Positions 1 to 11,926 are shown, counted from the first letter of the stretch. The stretch is 64,000 nt of DNA from Shinisaurus crocodilurus (GCA_021292165.1 CM037880.1:207230255-207294254), one strand, 5' to 3'. Made by a program: numbers and translations. Notes: generated by a model not told the origin, from the letters alone.

Positions 1-148
1 AGAGCCATGCCCTGAGACAGAGCGGGGCGTGATTGATTAGCTAGTGCCCCCTCCTCCTTCCTGCCAAATTTAAGGCACTTTGAAATAAATAAGTTGGTTT
101 TGTGTTGCAGTTTGGGCACTCGGGCTCAAAAAGGTTCGCCATCACTGG
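1..148. mobile_element. Possible end of a DNA-transposon-like repeat cut by the window edge
   Basis: The text up to about 148 resembles the terminal part of short non-autonomous DNA repeats common in lizards, ending in a phrase of the form GTTCGCCATCACTG. The other end lies outside the window, so neither the terminal inverted repeat nor a target duplication can be checked. Confidence 0.3.
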
Positions 149-350
149 CCTAAGATAAAATAATGGTAGCATCATTTCATAAAAGAAGTGTCAGTATTTT
201 GTTGCATATTTGCTAAGATGAACTAAAATTCCTTTTCAGTTGTCTTAACCAGTACATTTTACAGGTAGAGATGCTTGCAAATCTCAATAGGAACTCATCT
301 GATGTGTACCCCAAGGAATTATAGGAAGAGTGAAACTTCTACCAACTTTA

Positions 351-379
351 TCACACACACACACACACACACACACACT
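351..379. repeat. (CA)n microsatellite
   Basis: About fourteen uninterrupted CA dinucleotides. The 148-codon frame running through it is a chance opening made by the repeat. Confidence 0.95.
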
Positions 380-1080
380 GTTCATACGCAGTTCTTGTCT
401 CAAAAAAGTGTATCAAGATACATTTTAAAAAATATATATCTGTATTTTGATAACAGGACAGAATGGATTTATGGGTTAACCCATGCAAAAGTGAGATGGA
501 TAGGAAATAGACTGATTGGCTCATTCCTACCTACAGCAAGTTGTAAATCTGAATGTAATAAATCTACAGTCCACTTTCTCTGTTCCTTTCAACACTTTTC
601 TGGAGTTGCCATAGTCAGGCAGGACACTCCAGACTTCAGGGAAGGGCTGGGCAAAGTACCCGCTGGTGGGCCGCCTACTTTGTCAGCAGGGCCCTGGTGG
701 TCTTTCCCGGAGGGTGAGTGAGTACAACAGCAGCGGTGGCAGCACTCCAAGTTGCACCAGGTCGCTGGGCTTAGTTGCTAATTGCCCAATACTGCCTGGA
801 GTGCTGGGCTAGATTTTTTTTTTTTTTAAGGGGAGACCCAAGGCAGACATCAGCAGTGGCCTCTGCCAGAATACTGGACCCTCAGGAGCTGCCCAAACAT
901 GCCAGGTTCCGGTGCCAGGCCTGGCCACAGTCATGGAAATTATACCAGGAATATATCTCTGGAATGCTGGATAACATAATGAATCGACCCATTGAATGAG
1001 TAAAAGGTGAAAGATACCCATAGACTTAATTGGATGCCTCAAGTAATGGGCGAGGAGAAAATAATGTGTAAGACACTGAA
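380..1080. other. Unassigned non-coding stretch
   Basis: No convincing gene. The text at 590-780 is moderately GC-rich and may be an old repeat fragment that I could not place. A T-run lies at 815-828. Small frames on both strands lack recognisable domains. Confidence 0.4.
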
Positions 1081-1652
1081 GGCTGACTATATTAAAAGAC
1101 AGAGAGGCCAAACTGATCTGAGCTAGCAGTGAGTGACCAAGAAAGAGATCTTGGGGTTCTGGTGGATAGCTCAATGAAAATGTCAAGTAAGGGGAGATAT
1201 GATAGTGGTGTACAAAATTATGCATGGTGTGGAGAAAGAGGAGACACTTGTCTCCCTCTTTCATAATACTAGAATGCAGGGTAATTCCATGGAGCTGAGT
1301 GGTGGGAGATTCAGGACAGATAAAAGGAGATTCTATGATTCTAAGTACTTCTTCAGACTGCACATAGTTAAACCATGAAGTTTGCTATCGCAGATGTAGT
1401 GATGGCCAGCCATCAAATGGCTTTAAAAGGGGATTAAACAGATTCATGGAGGATAAGGCTATCAATGAGTACTAGTCATGATGGCTATATGCTGCTTCTA
1501 GTATCAGAGGCAATATACCTCTGTGTACCAGTTGCTGGGGAACATCAGCAGGAATATGCTATTGCACTCAGGTTCTACTTGTGGGTTTCCCCACAAGCAT
1601 CTGGGTGGCCACTGTGTGAACAGAATGCTGGACTACTTCTTCTTACATTCTT
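1081..1652 (+). mobile_element. CR1/L3-type LINE 3' fragment
   Basis: Near 1130-1185 the sequence reads as a degenerate piece of CR1 reverse transcriptase (a DQERDLGV-like phrase). It then jumps to the 3' part seen again at 13221-13562 and 49258-49913: a cacagcacatagttaaac-like phrase, a gatgtagtgatggcc phrase, and the terminal block beginning GTGTGAACAGAATGCTGGAC. The end is cut before the full terminal motif. Stops and deletions show it is a dead copy. Confidence 0.75.
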
Positions 1653-3650
1653 AAATCTCCTCCTGTTAAATATCTATGTATCTATCTTTAAAATTTGTGG
1701 AAGTGGGTGTACACAAAAGATTCACTCACACAGAGCTGACTAGTGGCAATGCTTTGTTGTCTTCATTATACATATACATATATATATGCCATCCCTTTTA
1801 GCTTGTTTCAATTGCCTCAGATATTTGCACCATGAGCAAACCATTACTAGAACCATGCAGACTACTTTGATGTAAGGGGAAGTTTAGTTGCTCTTCTTTC
1901 TGTTTTTGACACACTATTTCCAGGATGATATCTTTTAATCTGGATTAGGAAGGAACTAATACGTAGTGAGGCTGTTGGTTAAAGTGTGTGTGTGTAAGAG
2001 AGAGAGAGAGAGAGAGAGAGCACACGTGTGTATATGAGTGTGTGCACTTTGTGGAGGGCAACTGGTATAGATGACCATCGGGTACATTCCGTCCTATAAT
2101 TACATTTAAAAATTGATCACTTTAATTCATAAGCATGTTTTGCTCATGCTTTATGGGAGTTGTAGTCTTAAGGCTGCACAAACATACAAGTCTTGCAGTG
2201 GACTACACATAAGGTGCATAAGGAACTTCCCACTCAACAGATGGCTATTACTTTCAGTTCTGGTGGCATCAGTCAGATAACATGAATCATCTTGTTGGCA
2301 TCACCTGAAATTTGTCTCCCTATTTTTCAAATGGATGCTTAATATTTCCAGAGCTGACCATTTGTTTCAGTGTGTACACATTCAGTTCTGATGCAGCAAA
2401 GTGTGCCATGTACACCACCTGAGGTGCTTGATCCAGGGGTTGCACAGGACCAAATCTGGACATTTTACTCACAGGCAGATGCCTTTATGTACAGAACACC
2501 CATGCTAGATCAGGCTACTGGCATGCAGTTTCATTCTAGGTTGTACTGCTGCACTGTATCGTGGATTCTGTTGTCTTAATCCTGCACGTGCATCCATATT
2601 TTGCTCTGGAGTGCATGGAATTTAACAGAAGTTTCTGAGATTATGGGAGGCAGTTTCAACTCAAGAGTAAGAGTATCATGAGACTTAAAGCTGTTCAACA
2701 TGAAATGGTTAAAATATCTTGAGACCATTATGATGTTATGAACATATATAATGCTCATAGATGCAAGCAAGGGAGCAGTGAAAAGATCTCTGTTTGGGTA
2801 AGAATGCAACAGATTTGTCAAAAGAATGGGTGGTTTTATTACAACTTCCAGAACATTCAGAGCAAGATTTGGAATGGCAATAACCACATTATTTGATCAA
2901 AAATATATTTTAAATAAGCCTGTATGTTGTTTTCTCCCTCCTTTTTTTAATATAGAGCTACATGTTTCCTCTGTGGTTCAGCACAAAGGTTATCTTCTGT
3001 ATGGGGGCAATTAATATCCAGTATAGTTATTCCTTTACATTTACAGTTGCTTATTGCAGTGCTCTCTGATATATTAGATGCAGGTCAGTGGATGAATTCT
3101 TAATGTTTCAGGATCTAATTTGAACTTTCTCTGCAATTAGAGGGTTGAAAGAAAATCATTTATGAACAGAAATGTGCCTCATTGGGGATGTGTGGGAGGG
3201 TTGATGTGCAGTAAAAAGACCATGAGATGAGATTTGAAGGCGGGGGAGGACATTTTTCACCATTAAAGTTATTAACATATAGAAGATAAAAATGACTAAT
3301 GCTTCAATGGCAGAACAGAGAGACTGTTGTTGAGTCATTTCAATGGTATCGAAACGGTGCTTGATGCTTAGCAGGCAGGTGTATGAAGATATAGTTGTGG
3401 CAGTATCCATTGGAGCTGGTTGACAGCAAAGAGCAGATTGATTCACATACGCATATTCCTTCCTTGATTTCTCATCCCTTAATTATTTGATCCTTGATCA
3501 GTGCTGGCTACGTGTCGGGAGCCCTATCCTGCATGCACGCATTGCAGTATTCTGACACAACGGACCCTGAACCAGTGAGATTCTTTTATTGCAATAAATC
3601 CCACAGCATAAGTTTAAGGGTTTCATTCTTCAGAAATCATATAGCTGATG
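1653..3650. other. Low-repeat non-coding stretch
   Basis: Apart from the GT/GA microsatellite at 1984-2030 I recognise no mobile element or exon here. It reads as AT-rich unique DNA. Frames of 60-100 codons on both strands have no recognisable domain or biased codon use. Confidence 0.45.
1984..2030. repeat. Compound (GT)n(GA)n microsatellite
   Basis: A short GT run followed by about twelve GA units and then alternating CA/GT text. Confidence 0.9.
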
Positions 3651-3666
3651 GCATTTGGCTATAGGC

Positions 3667-3803
3667 CAGTGTTCTCCAGCCTTGGGTCCCCAGATGTTTT
3701 TTGGCCTATGACTCCCAGCATGCCCCAGCCAGCATAGCTGGCTGGGGCATGCTGGGAGTCGTAGGCCAAAAAACATCTGGGGACCCAAGGTTGGAGAACA
3801 CTG
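3667..3803. mobile_element. Near-perfect palindromic hAT-like MITE
   Basis: A 137-bp element whose two halves are reverse complements over about 68 bases, with only two differences that I can see. The tips are CAGTGTTCTCCA and its complement TGGAGAACACTG. It is flanked by 8-bp direct repeats, ctataggc (3659-3666) and ttataggc (3804-3811), which match at 7 of 8 positions. An 8-bp duplication and CAG...CTG tips fit the hAT superfamily. There is no coding capacity. The first 19 bases of a related element recur at 43864. Confidence 0.88.
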
Positions 3804-4261
3804 TTATAGGCACTTAAAGTAGTTTAACTTCAATCCAACAGTGAGAGCCTTTGGGCAAAGCACCCTCAACGGGGCCCCTCCCTCAGTGAACCGACCTTCT
3901 CACCGCCATTGTCACCAGCCACTGTTGTCCCTCATCCTCCCTCTCATCATTTCTACCACTTGCTTGCTTGACAGGCATAGTCAATCAAGCACTGCTGCTC
4001 CTTCCCACCCCACCACTAAGTCTGGGCCAGGCCCAAGAGGCAGGTGAACAAGTAGCATTGCAGTGGGGAAGAATGTCCACAGGGCTCTTGTCGGGGGGGG
4101 CCCTGCTGGGGTGTGGGCCCTTGGCAGGTGCCCAACCATACCTACAGGACCAAGTCCTGTCCTTGATGACTCACAGCTGAACTTATGAACTGACTAGTGA
4201 CATTTCACCATATCCTGGTATCAGGCACTGGAGAAAGGAAGGTTGGAAGAATTGGGGACAT

Positions 4262-4512
4262 TTATTATTATTTATTTATTTATTATATTTATACCCCGCC
4301 TTTTTTCCCCACAAGGAACCCAAGGTGGCTTACATCGTCGTCGTCCTCCTTTCCATTTTTTATCATCACAACAACCCTGTGAGGTAGGTTAGGCTGAGAG
4401 GCAGTGACTGTCCCAAAGTCACCCAGTGAGCTTCATGGCCAAGCGGGATCTCCCGAGCCCTGGATCTCCCGAGTCCCAGTCCAACACTCTCACCACTATG
4501 CCACACTGGCTC
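4262..4512 (-). mobile_element. Sauria-type SINE (tRNA-derived)
   Basis: On the minus strand it begins with the tRNA-like head GAGCCAGTGTGGC at 4512 and carries box A and box B promoter text. It continues through the lineage-typical CCCAGTGAG / tgactttggg body and the CTCACAGGGTTGTTGTGA block. It ends in GGCGGGGTATAAATATAATAAATAAATA. Four other copies lie in this window. Established knowledge: Sauria SINEs are RNA polymerase III elements of squamates, mobilised by Bov-B LINEs. Confidence 0.92.
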
Positions 4513-4813
4513 TCCCTGCCTTCCTACTGCCAGAGCTGCAGCAATAGCAGAAAAAACAAGTAGGTGGGTTGGTTGGGGGGGGGGGCTTGGAGAAAAGTGG
4601 ATGGATGGGAGATAAGATTTAGATGAGTTCAGATTAAAATCCAAGCTGGAAAAGAACTTGGAGGGTTGCAAAGCTCACCTCATCTTCAAGTTGGGCATAA
4701 CGAGCAGTGGTGAAGTGGCCAATGGTGAAGTGCAGGAGCACCTCATGACACTCCCCATAGCCACAGTTTCAAGTAGAGTCCAAACCGTAGGCAGCTGCTT
4801 TGTTGATCTGTAT

Positions 4814-5163
4814 CTGAGGTGTTGAGCTTCTTTCAATCTGAGGGCTGAATCCCCCTTTAGAGAAGCTCACATTCCAGTGATGGGTGGGGCCGAATGAAAA
4901 GGGGGCAATTCCAAAATACCAAAAATACCGGCACATTTTAGCTTAAAACTGGTACTGCCAGTAACTAAGCCTTAGGAGAGGCATTTCGACCTTTCAGAAT
5001 GGGGCGGGGGGGGGGGGAAACTACACAAAAGCTGGGAAGCCACCAAAGGATTGATGGTCAGGGGAAAGGGGGCGGGGTCAGGGCCAGGGAAAGAGGGCAT
5101 GGCCTCCTGGGGATCCTCACAGGGATAGATTTGACCCACAGGCCTGAGGTTCTGCACCCCTAT
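4814..5163 (+). mobile_element. Non-autonomous DNA-transposon-like repeat, family B
   Basis: The text shares ordered blocks with 61335-61645 and, inverted, with 44372-44905: a tcaatctgagggctga opening, a taagccttaggagaggcatttc centre, a ccaccaaagg... block, and a gcctgaggttctgcacccct close. The outer ends are loosely complementary. No open frame matches a transposase. Superfamily is inferred only from size and end structure. A G-run at about 5006-5018 interrupts it. Confidence 0.65.
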
Positions 5164-5189
5164 CTATATACACATGAGTATTATGTGTA

Positions 5190-5910
5190 TACTCCCCCCC
5201 CACACACACACACACAGAGTAGCAGTACTACATAGCATAGCACCCAATTTATTAGGATCAGCTGAGAGTCATAGAATAGTGAGCTGGCAAAGGGCAGTGT
5301 AGTGATGGTGGTTAACATGTTGGACTTTGACTGGAGAGACATGTGATTGCATGAGAAAGGAGAGGAGAGGGACAAAACATGTCCGTTGACCACCAGCTCG
5401 AGATTTTCCAGAAGTTACTTTTCCTAGCACCAGGAATAATTTTTATTTTTTTATTTTTATCTCAGAGTCAGCGATTCAGTTCTGAATATTTTTGTCTCCA
5501 TCAGGAGCAATTTTTAAAGTGAACGGGCCATAATTTCCCATTCAAGACCAAGCTGACCCTCAAATTCTTTGCTTTACAATAGAGATAACTCACAACACTA
5601 TATTACTGCGGGGGATATCCACTTCCCCCCCAACTACTGTGGGGATTATAGAGAACAGGGAAGTCGGCAGGAATGGAGATGACATCTTCATCCCTGCTAT
5701 TCAAAAGTCCAGATGCTTCGACCTTGCAAGCCCTGGTTCCACTAATCCACAGCTATGCTTATGTAGGAATTACTTTTCCATGAGTTGCTAGGAGGCTGCA
5801 TGGCAATAGTGCCACACACATGTGGCTGATCTCATGGGCCTTTCTTGCAGAATCAGCACCACAGGCACCATGGGATCACACACATCCAAACAAATGGGAA
5901 AATAGGAAAC
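5190..5910. other. Unassigned non-coding stretch
   Basis: Contains a short C-run and CA-run at 5193-5215, then text without a clear repeat or exon. Nothing further can be supported. Confidence 0.4.
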
Positions 5911-5917
5911 AGGATTT

Positions 5918-5985
5918 ATTATTTATTTATTATTTACATTTATTAATCACCCATCTGGCCGGCAACCGATTCTCTGTACATTAGA
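5918..5985 (-). mobile_element. LINE/SINE A-rich tail fragment
   Basis: A TTTATTATTTATTTATT run followed by text like the 3' end of an L2 or SINE in antisense orientation (catttattaatcacccat). Too short to assign to a family. Confidence 0.4.
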
Positions 5986-6028
5986 AATATGCGATTGTTG
6001 AAGGCTGTTGGCTAGATTCCTTTATACA

Positions 6029-6225
6029 GAGAAGGGTTGTAGCTCAGTGGCAGAGCACATGCATTGCCTGCAGAAGGTCCCAAGTTCAATCCCCAGCATG
6101 TCCAGGTAGGGCAGGAAAAGTTCCCACCTGAAACCTGGAGCAAGCTGCTCCCCTGTCCATTTTGACAATGCTGGGCTAGATGGACCAATGGTCTGACTCA
6201 GTATAAGGCAACTTCCTATGTTCCT
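6029..6225 (+). mobile_element. tRNA-derived SINE with CR1/L3-like tail
   Basis: The head has a tRNA-like box A (GTAGCTCAGTGG) and box B (aagttcaatcccc). The tail reads aatgctgggctagatggac...gtctgactcag...cttcctatgttc. That closely resembles the terminal block of the CR1/L3 LINE copies at 13506-13562 and 49857-49913, so this SINE plausibly uses that LINE for retroposition. It is a different family from the Sauria SINEs. Confidence 0.82.
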
Positions 6226-6977
6226 GGGTGTGTTGGTGATGTCCAAGCATAGCACACAGTAGGCTGGCACCTCCCTCATCTAACAAGCTGCCACCGGAGT
6301 GCAGAGACTGCACTGGCCTGTGGAGGCTCTTGGCTCTGGCTGTCAGAGTCCCTGGTTTATAGATTCCATCTTAAAGCTTGTTCTGACTCGAGTCCATATA
6401 AGGTTGCAAGCTTTGTTTTTTCTTTATACATAAAAATCCATGTGTATTGCCATGTGTATTTTTCCAAATGCATGCATCAGTGGTGTGCATTTTGGAAATG
6501 TACGCATTTTGAGATCTTCCCATTTTTTGAAATGTACGCATGCTGTGAAACACATTCTTTTTTTGGTCTGCGAATCACTTTGCAAGCTTGGAAATGTACG
6601 GATTTATTTATTTATTTTACCACACATTGCATCTGAGTCTGTGTTTGGTCCAGAAGATGTGAACTGGGTATAAACTTGATAAAAAAATAAACTGAAATGA
6701 ATTTCTCTAACATCCCTACAGTGGTTTGCTACTTTCTCTGCCTTACATGAAGGCTGTCTCACTGCAGCTTGACAAGCCATCGCACAAGGGGAGAGTAGGA
6801 TACCATCACACAGGAACCAATACCAGAGCAAAAGCAAAAGTAGGCAAAGGAATGCCATCTTGATAGGGTACAAGAAGCTCATTCCTAGTTACCATCCTCT
6901 GTTTGCAATTAAACATGTATAGTCTCCAAAACAATAGATACAGTTACATGCACGCTGCAATTCCATACAATATAAAG

Positions 6978-7103
6978 CAAAGGTGGGAAACCTGTGGCCC
7001 TCCAGATGTTTTAGCCTACAGCTTCCATCAGCCTTCTCTACTGACTAGGTTGGCTAGGGCTGCTGAGAGTTGTAGGCTGTAACATCTGGAGGGCCACAAG
7101 TTG
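6978..7103. mobile_element. Palindromic hAT-like MITE
   Basis: The outer arms carry the complementary phrase ctggagggccaca / tggccctccag with a degenerate centre. It is flanked by direct 8-mers atataaag (6970-6977) and atatagag (7104-7111), 7 of 8 identical. The same CCTCCAGATGTT phrase occurs in the elements at 43435-43855 and 63290-63424, so the three are related. Confidence 0.82.
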
Positions 7104-7381
7104 ATATAGAGGGTTGGATTGAGATTTAAGATGGATTAACTGTGCTGGTGGGAGTCGACTTTACTGCCCTCTCCTTCCCATGGTAGCCCTTCCAGCCCCA
7201 TGAAAATGCTACACAGAGAGTCAGGAGACCCTGCTGAGTGGTTTGTGTGTGGGGGAGGGGGATTCTCAAAACTGGGGTGGAGGGACCTTCCATGAGCAGA
7301 GCCCTTCCTCTTGAGAACGGCAGATCCCAGATCCAACCCAGAATGTGGTACTAGTGCAGAATTCCACCTTTTTTGCATATA

Positions 7382-7404
7382 GTGTGTGTGTGTGTGTGTG
7401 TGTA
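7382..7404. repeat. (GT)n microsatellite
   Basis: An uninterrupted run of about eleven GT units. Confidence 0.95.
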
Positions 7405-7437
7405 TCTCCCAAGTTTCTAGCCCTGATGGCTGTGAAG

Positions 7438-8117
7438 CAGGGATGGGGAATCGGACTCCAGGACTTGACTCATGAGTCGGACTGAGTCCCCCCTCTGACT
7501 CAAGTCAGACTCAAGTCCCAATATTTTTAATGGGACTCGAGACTCGACTCGGGACTCGAGACCAAGGACTCGTGTTCCAAAATTGTGTTCCTCAAATGCA
7601 ACATGGATAGGTTTTAGGAAGAACAGCAAGTTTATTTTTTAAAATCATTTTCCTAAAATGCAACCTTTCAGACATTTTGGGTTTGGCTGCCTCTGCCTGC
7701 CTGTTTTGGGGTTCCCTGCCTCCTCTGCCTGCCTGGTCTCTTCTTAACCAGTCCCACAGTTTGAATTGTCCAAGACAAAGGCCTCTGCCTGCCTGCTTTG
7801 GGGTTCCCTGCCTCCTCTGCCTGCCTGGTTATTTTGGGTTTGTCTACCTGGTCTTTTCTTGCCAAAATCAGTTGCAGAGTTTTGAAATAAAAAGGCACAC
7901 TTGTGCCTAGAATTTATTTAAGCCACACATCTGAAATAGCCTTATTTTGTTGGGAAAAAACTCCATTGATTTTAATAGGGACTCGTGGAATCAGCTTTGG
8001 GAGTGACTCGTGACTCGTGAGTCACCATTTTGGACCAAGGACTCGGACTCGAGACTCGGGTCCAAAGACTCGTGACTCGACTTGTGACTCGAGACCAAGG
8101 ACTCTTCAACATCCCTG
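7438..8117. mobile_element. 680-bp hAT-like element with GACTCG subterminal arrays
   Basis: Exact 8-bp direct repeats CTGTGAAG flank it (7430-7437 and 8118-8125). The tips are CAGGGATG and CATCCCTG. The first ~130 and last ~120 bases are filled with variants of GACTC/GACTCG and the complement CGAGTC, often in both orientations. The centre holds a direct repeat of a cctctgcctgcctg-type block (about 7688-7735 and 7778-7828). There is no transposase frame, so it is non-autonomous. Established knowledge: hAT elements make 8-bp duplications, and their transposases bind multiple subterminal motifs. That GACTCG is the binding site is my inference. Confidence 0.88.
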
Positions 8118-8125
8118 CTGTGAAG

Positions 8126-9195
8126 ATAGGCCTGAAAGGTATGTTTGGTGTAATCCCAAGAAGCCTAACTGGTGTGGGCAGGTGGGTAAGGCCAGAGTTC
8201 CCTATCCCTTGGCTCTTCTCTAATGAGCATAATCAGAATAAAAACTATGCAAAGTAAGAGGAATTGTGCAAATCTGTATAATTTTGCAGAATTCTGATGT
8301 TCTTAGCAAAGAACAGTAGAATATGGCACACAGAATAAATTTATTATTATTGTTATATTTTGTAACTCACAGTTTTGACAATAGACATATTTCATTGTCT
8401 ATTATTGGAGGGCAGGAGAGAAAAGACCGGCCTTATGTTCTGTGATGAGCAAGTTTTCCTCTATTGGGGAAGTGGCAGTGTGCAGTCAAAACTGCTGAAT
8501 TATCTACGAGTGAAGCGGGGAAGAGATGAGAAATGTGAAGTCATAAATCACACTTTCCTTATTCTAATGCTTATAAATTAAATGAGAAAACTATAAATAG
8601 AAAAACCCAAAGCTGAACATTTTCATTGCTGCAGCTTCCACAAAAAGATAATGTAGTAACTTCCAGACTGAACTTTTCACCTCTAGCCTTGCTTCTGTGC
8701 TATTGTAGAATCCTACATTGTGCTCCCTTTTGTAGTGGAAGAATTATCTAAAGCCCGGGATAATGGCTGCAGCTCACGCTCATGCTTTGGTTGATGTTCC
8801 TTTGTCCTCCCTTCCTAACCAAAGGATTTCATTGCAGCAGTCAGATGTAAATGTGAGGTGACAAGCGCAAAGACGTATTTTATTAAAAGGGGGAGGGGAG
8901 CAAAAAGCTTACTTTTCTCCCCCATATTACATGGAAATGGGGGAAAGGTCTAGGTAGCATAAATACATGTCCGTAAAATGCCAGAAGATACATTATAAGT
9001 AGGGGGCAATAAACAGAGGAGGTAGGGGGAGCTTAATCCAGGATAAACGCCTGGTGCAGACATGCTTTCCGACCAGCTACATTTCTTTGAGCATGACATC
9101 CATGATATATTAATGCTGATCTCACTCTCTCCTATCTGGATTTATATATTCTTCCACCATATATGAATGAAGCATGCAGCACTCAGTGACAGCTG
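8126..9195. other. Low-repeat non-coding stretch
   Basis: AT-rich text with no recognised repeat, apart from a short TTATTATTATTG run near 8340. No exon with a supported reading frame. Confidence 0.4.
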
Positions 9196-9200
9196 CTAGA

Positions 9201-9300
9201 GCAGACTTATCCAACCTGGTACCCTCTCCAAATGTTTTCGACTTCAACTTCCACATGCCCCAACTAGCATGGCCTATAGTCAGGAATTCTGGGTGAAGAA
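9201..9300. mobile_element. Half of a hAT-like MITE
   Basis: Resembles the left arm of the palindromic elements elsewhere in the window (caacctggtaccctc...aaatgtttt...cttcaacttccacatgcccc). The matching right arm is absent or too diverged to see. Confidence 0.5.
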
Positions 9301-10589
9301 GCCCACAACAAGTTGGGAAAGGGTTTGCTGGAGTCTCACTGCCACAGCAGGATTGAACCCTGGCACCTGCTGTCGGTCCCCTTTAAAGATTATTTTCAGT
9401 GGATTTCCCACAATGCTCAAGACAGATGCTGCATTGGGGGCATTATGGAGAAATTAAATGGGGACCATGCTGCCTGGCACTGATTAGCATGGTACTTCCA
9501 TCCACTGCTTCCTCCGGGTCTCACCAACTTCAGAGGGGGCCCACCAGAGGGCATTTTGCCATGGGTCCCTCAACCTGAATCTGGCCCTATATACGTATAT
9601 ACTTGATTTTAATGGCCCACAATGGCCTCACTTGAATGGCCTCAGTCTTACCCAAATCTAACAAACACCTGTTAGAAAAAGCTTCCCAGAAGATGAAACA
9701 GAGGCTAAACTGTTCGTGTTTTTACATACTTTGTAGTCTTGAAAGGGATGGGCAAACCTGTCAATTTCAGTTACTATGAGTTTCTCAGTTTTCCATTCAG
9801 AAGTTCAGTTTGTCCTGAACTTTGAGAATCAGTTCAGTTCATCCCATCCCACAGTGAGGCTAGATTGCAAGCAGTTGGGCAACCTGCCATCTTGTCAACG
9901 TCCATCAACCTAGTTTTCTACATTATATATTCTACTCATTTATATATCCAACCAATTTCCCCCCCTGCGGTGTTACGTATGAAGCATACTAGGATTCCCA
10001 GGTGGTCTCCTATCTAGTCATTCATCAGAACTAGACAAGTTGCAAAGCTTCTCAAAGTTTGTTGTGCCTTCAGACTATGCCCCATACCATTGTGAACAGG
10101 GCACTAGAAAAATGTACAGAGCTGCCCGCAAAACACATGAAGATTTTAGCTATTTTGTTCAAGATTAAATTAATCTTGTCTGGATTGCAGCTGGGAATAT
10201 CTGTCTCAAGCAGAATCACCAATCATTGTGTTGAATCTCAATTTATTGTATGTTGTAACTGTGGGGAACCACAGAGGGCTAGCAAAAGAGGAAATGGTTA
10301 AGGCAGGTTATCCTGACCTTTGCTCTGTAGAATCCAGAGCCAAAATGATTGCCCGTTTGAGAATTCCTGGCTAAATTAATACTACATTCTGCAGCCAAGT
10401 GCTTGAGGTTTTCAAGTCCCTCTGCATTACATACTAATTCAGCTATGAAGTAGAAATGTGTCAGTATTGGACTACCCTTGCCAATTTATGACTGAAGAAA
10501 AATAGAAAGAGACTGTGATGGTGCATATTGATTGGATCTGTGGAACTTGTGTCTCATCAAGTTGAATGGACCCCACTAGCCATGCATGA

Positions 10590-10960
10590 TGGCTAGGGAT
10601 GAACACATCTGTTTTGCTTCTTTTGAACATTCAAATGTTCTCAAGCACAAGTCATTCCATCCTGTTTTCACATCAGTTTGCAAATATATATTTTTAAGTG
10701 TGCATGAAAATTTGTATACATTTTTGTATGCATTTTTAATATTAGGATTTTTGCAAGCACTCTCCCCCAACATATGCATCTTCATAAGCACAGTTTACAT
10801 TTTTCCTGTATGTCTTTTTCTTTGCAGGTTCCCCTGATGTATGCATTTTTGTACACATTTTCTGCACTGGAGAACTGCGTCGCAAATTTCAGAGACATGC
10901 AAAGAAACACAGAGTAATTGCATTCCAATTCATATATTAGTTTGGGAAGTGCACATTATG
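10590..10960. mobile_element. Non-autonomous repeat with TGCATTTTTG motif arrays
   Basis: Opens with a TAGGGATGAACAC tip and contains repeated variants of TTTTGTATGCATTTTT and the complement. The same vocabulary recurs at 29540-29830, 36063-36320, 50590-51090 and 54720-55160. No transposase is visible. Boundaries are approximate. Confidence 0.55.
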
Positions 10961-11229
10961 TTAGTCTGTATTAAAATATGAGCCAAATCAATTTCACCCC
11001 CATCCCTTATCAAGCCCTCCAGGGGTTTGATCAACCTTATGTTCTTGTCTGCCTGAATGAGAGTGCAAAATCAGGGGATTGTCCTGTGCTTGGCAGGTTA
11101 CGAACGATGGGTGAACAAACAAAGTTTGAGCTCATAAGATCAGCTCGCTGCTCCTCTCTCCTTAATTTGTACTGTTGTGTTTGCAATCAGTGTTTGTTTT
11201 GCATGAGCGAGAAAACTGCACAAAGCAAA

Positions 11230-11830
11230 CAGCTATTGAATGTGAAAGTTGTGCAAACAATTCCCAAATGTGTGCAAATTTCCAGAAAATGTGCAAATTT
11301 TCCCCGATAGACTAAGGCATGGGTGATTTAAAATGTACACACTTTGAGAAAGTTTCGCATAGAGATGTGCTGAGAAGTCCAGTTCATTTGAGCTCGACGG
11401 ACTTCCTGCCTGCTTCCAATCAGATGATTGCAAGTGGGCCGAGTCAGTTTTTTCCCCCTGTGGACTTCCATCTCTAAGACAAGCCATGGTTTGCGCATTT
11501 AAAAAAAAATGCTAAGGAGATTTGCACAAATGGTGCTATTTGCGCAATTTGCGTAACTTCATGCAAATTGCATAAATTGTGGTATTTTGCATGTCTTGTG
11601 CAAATCAGCACCCAAAAAGCACATGGATCTAGCACAATTTGTGTAAAATTGGCCGATTTGCACAAATCCCACTAAATCTACATGTTTTTCTGGGGCCGAT
11701 TTGCGCAAAAAATGGAAAATACTGCAATTTATGCAATTAATTGTGGAGAGTTACTCAAAGGCACAAATAGTGCCATTTGCGCAGATTTCCTTCACTTTTT
11801 TTTAAAAAAAATGTGCAAACTGCAAGTTGC
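11230..11830. mobile_element. Cluster of short inverted-repeat elements rich in TTTGCGCAAAT motifs
   Basis: At 11360-11477 a small element runs from agagatgtgctgagaagtcc to ggacttccatctctaa, complementary tips. The rest to about 11830 is packed with variants of TTTGCGCAAATTTGCAC in both orientations. Similar text is at 28030-28170 and 37000-37090. Two A/T-rich frames of about 63 codons here are repeat artefacts. Confidence 0.55.
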
Positions 11831-11908
11831 CTTAGAGAGAGGCAAACTGTATTTGTCATTATTTTGTTATTAGTTGTTATGACTGGGGGGGAAATTCAAT
11901 AAAATTTA

Positions 11909-11926
11909 TTAGAGAGAGAGAGAGAA
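11909..11926. repeat. (GA)n microsatellite
   Basis: About eight GA units. Confidence 0.9.
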
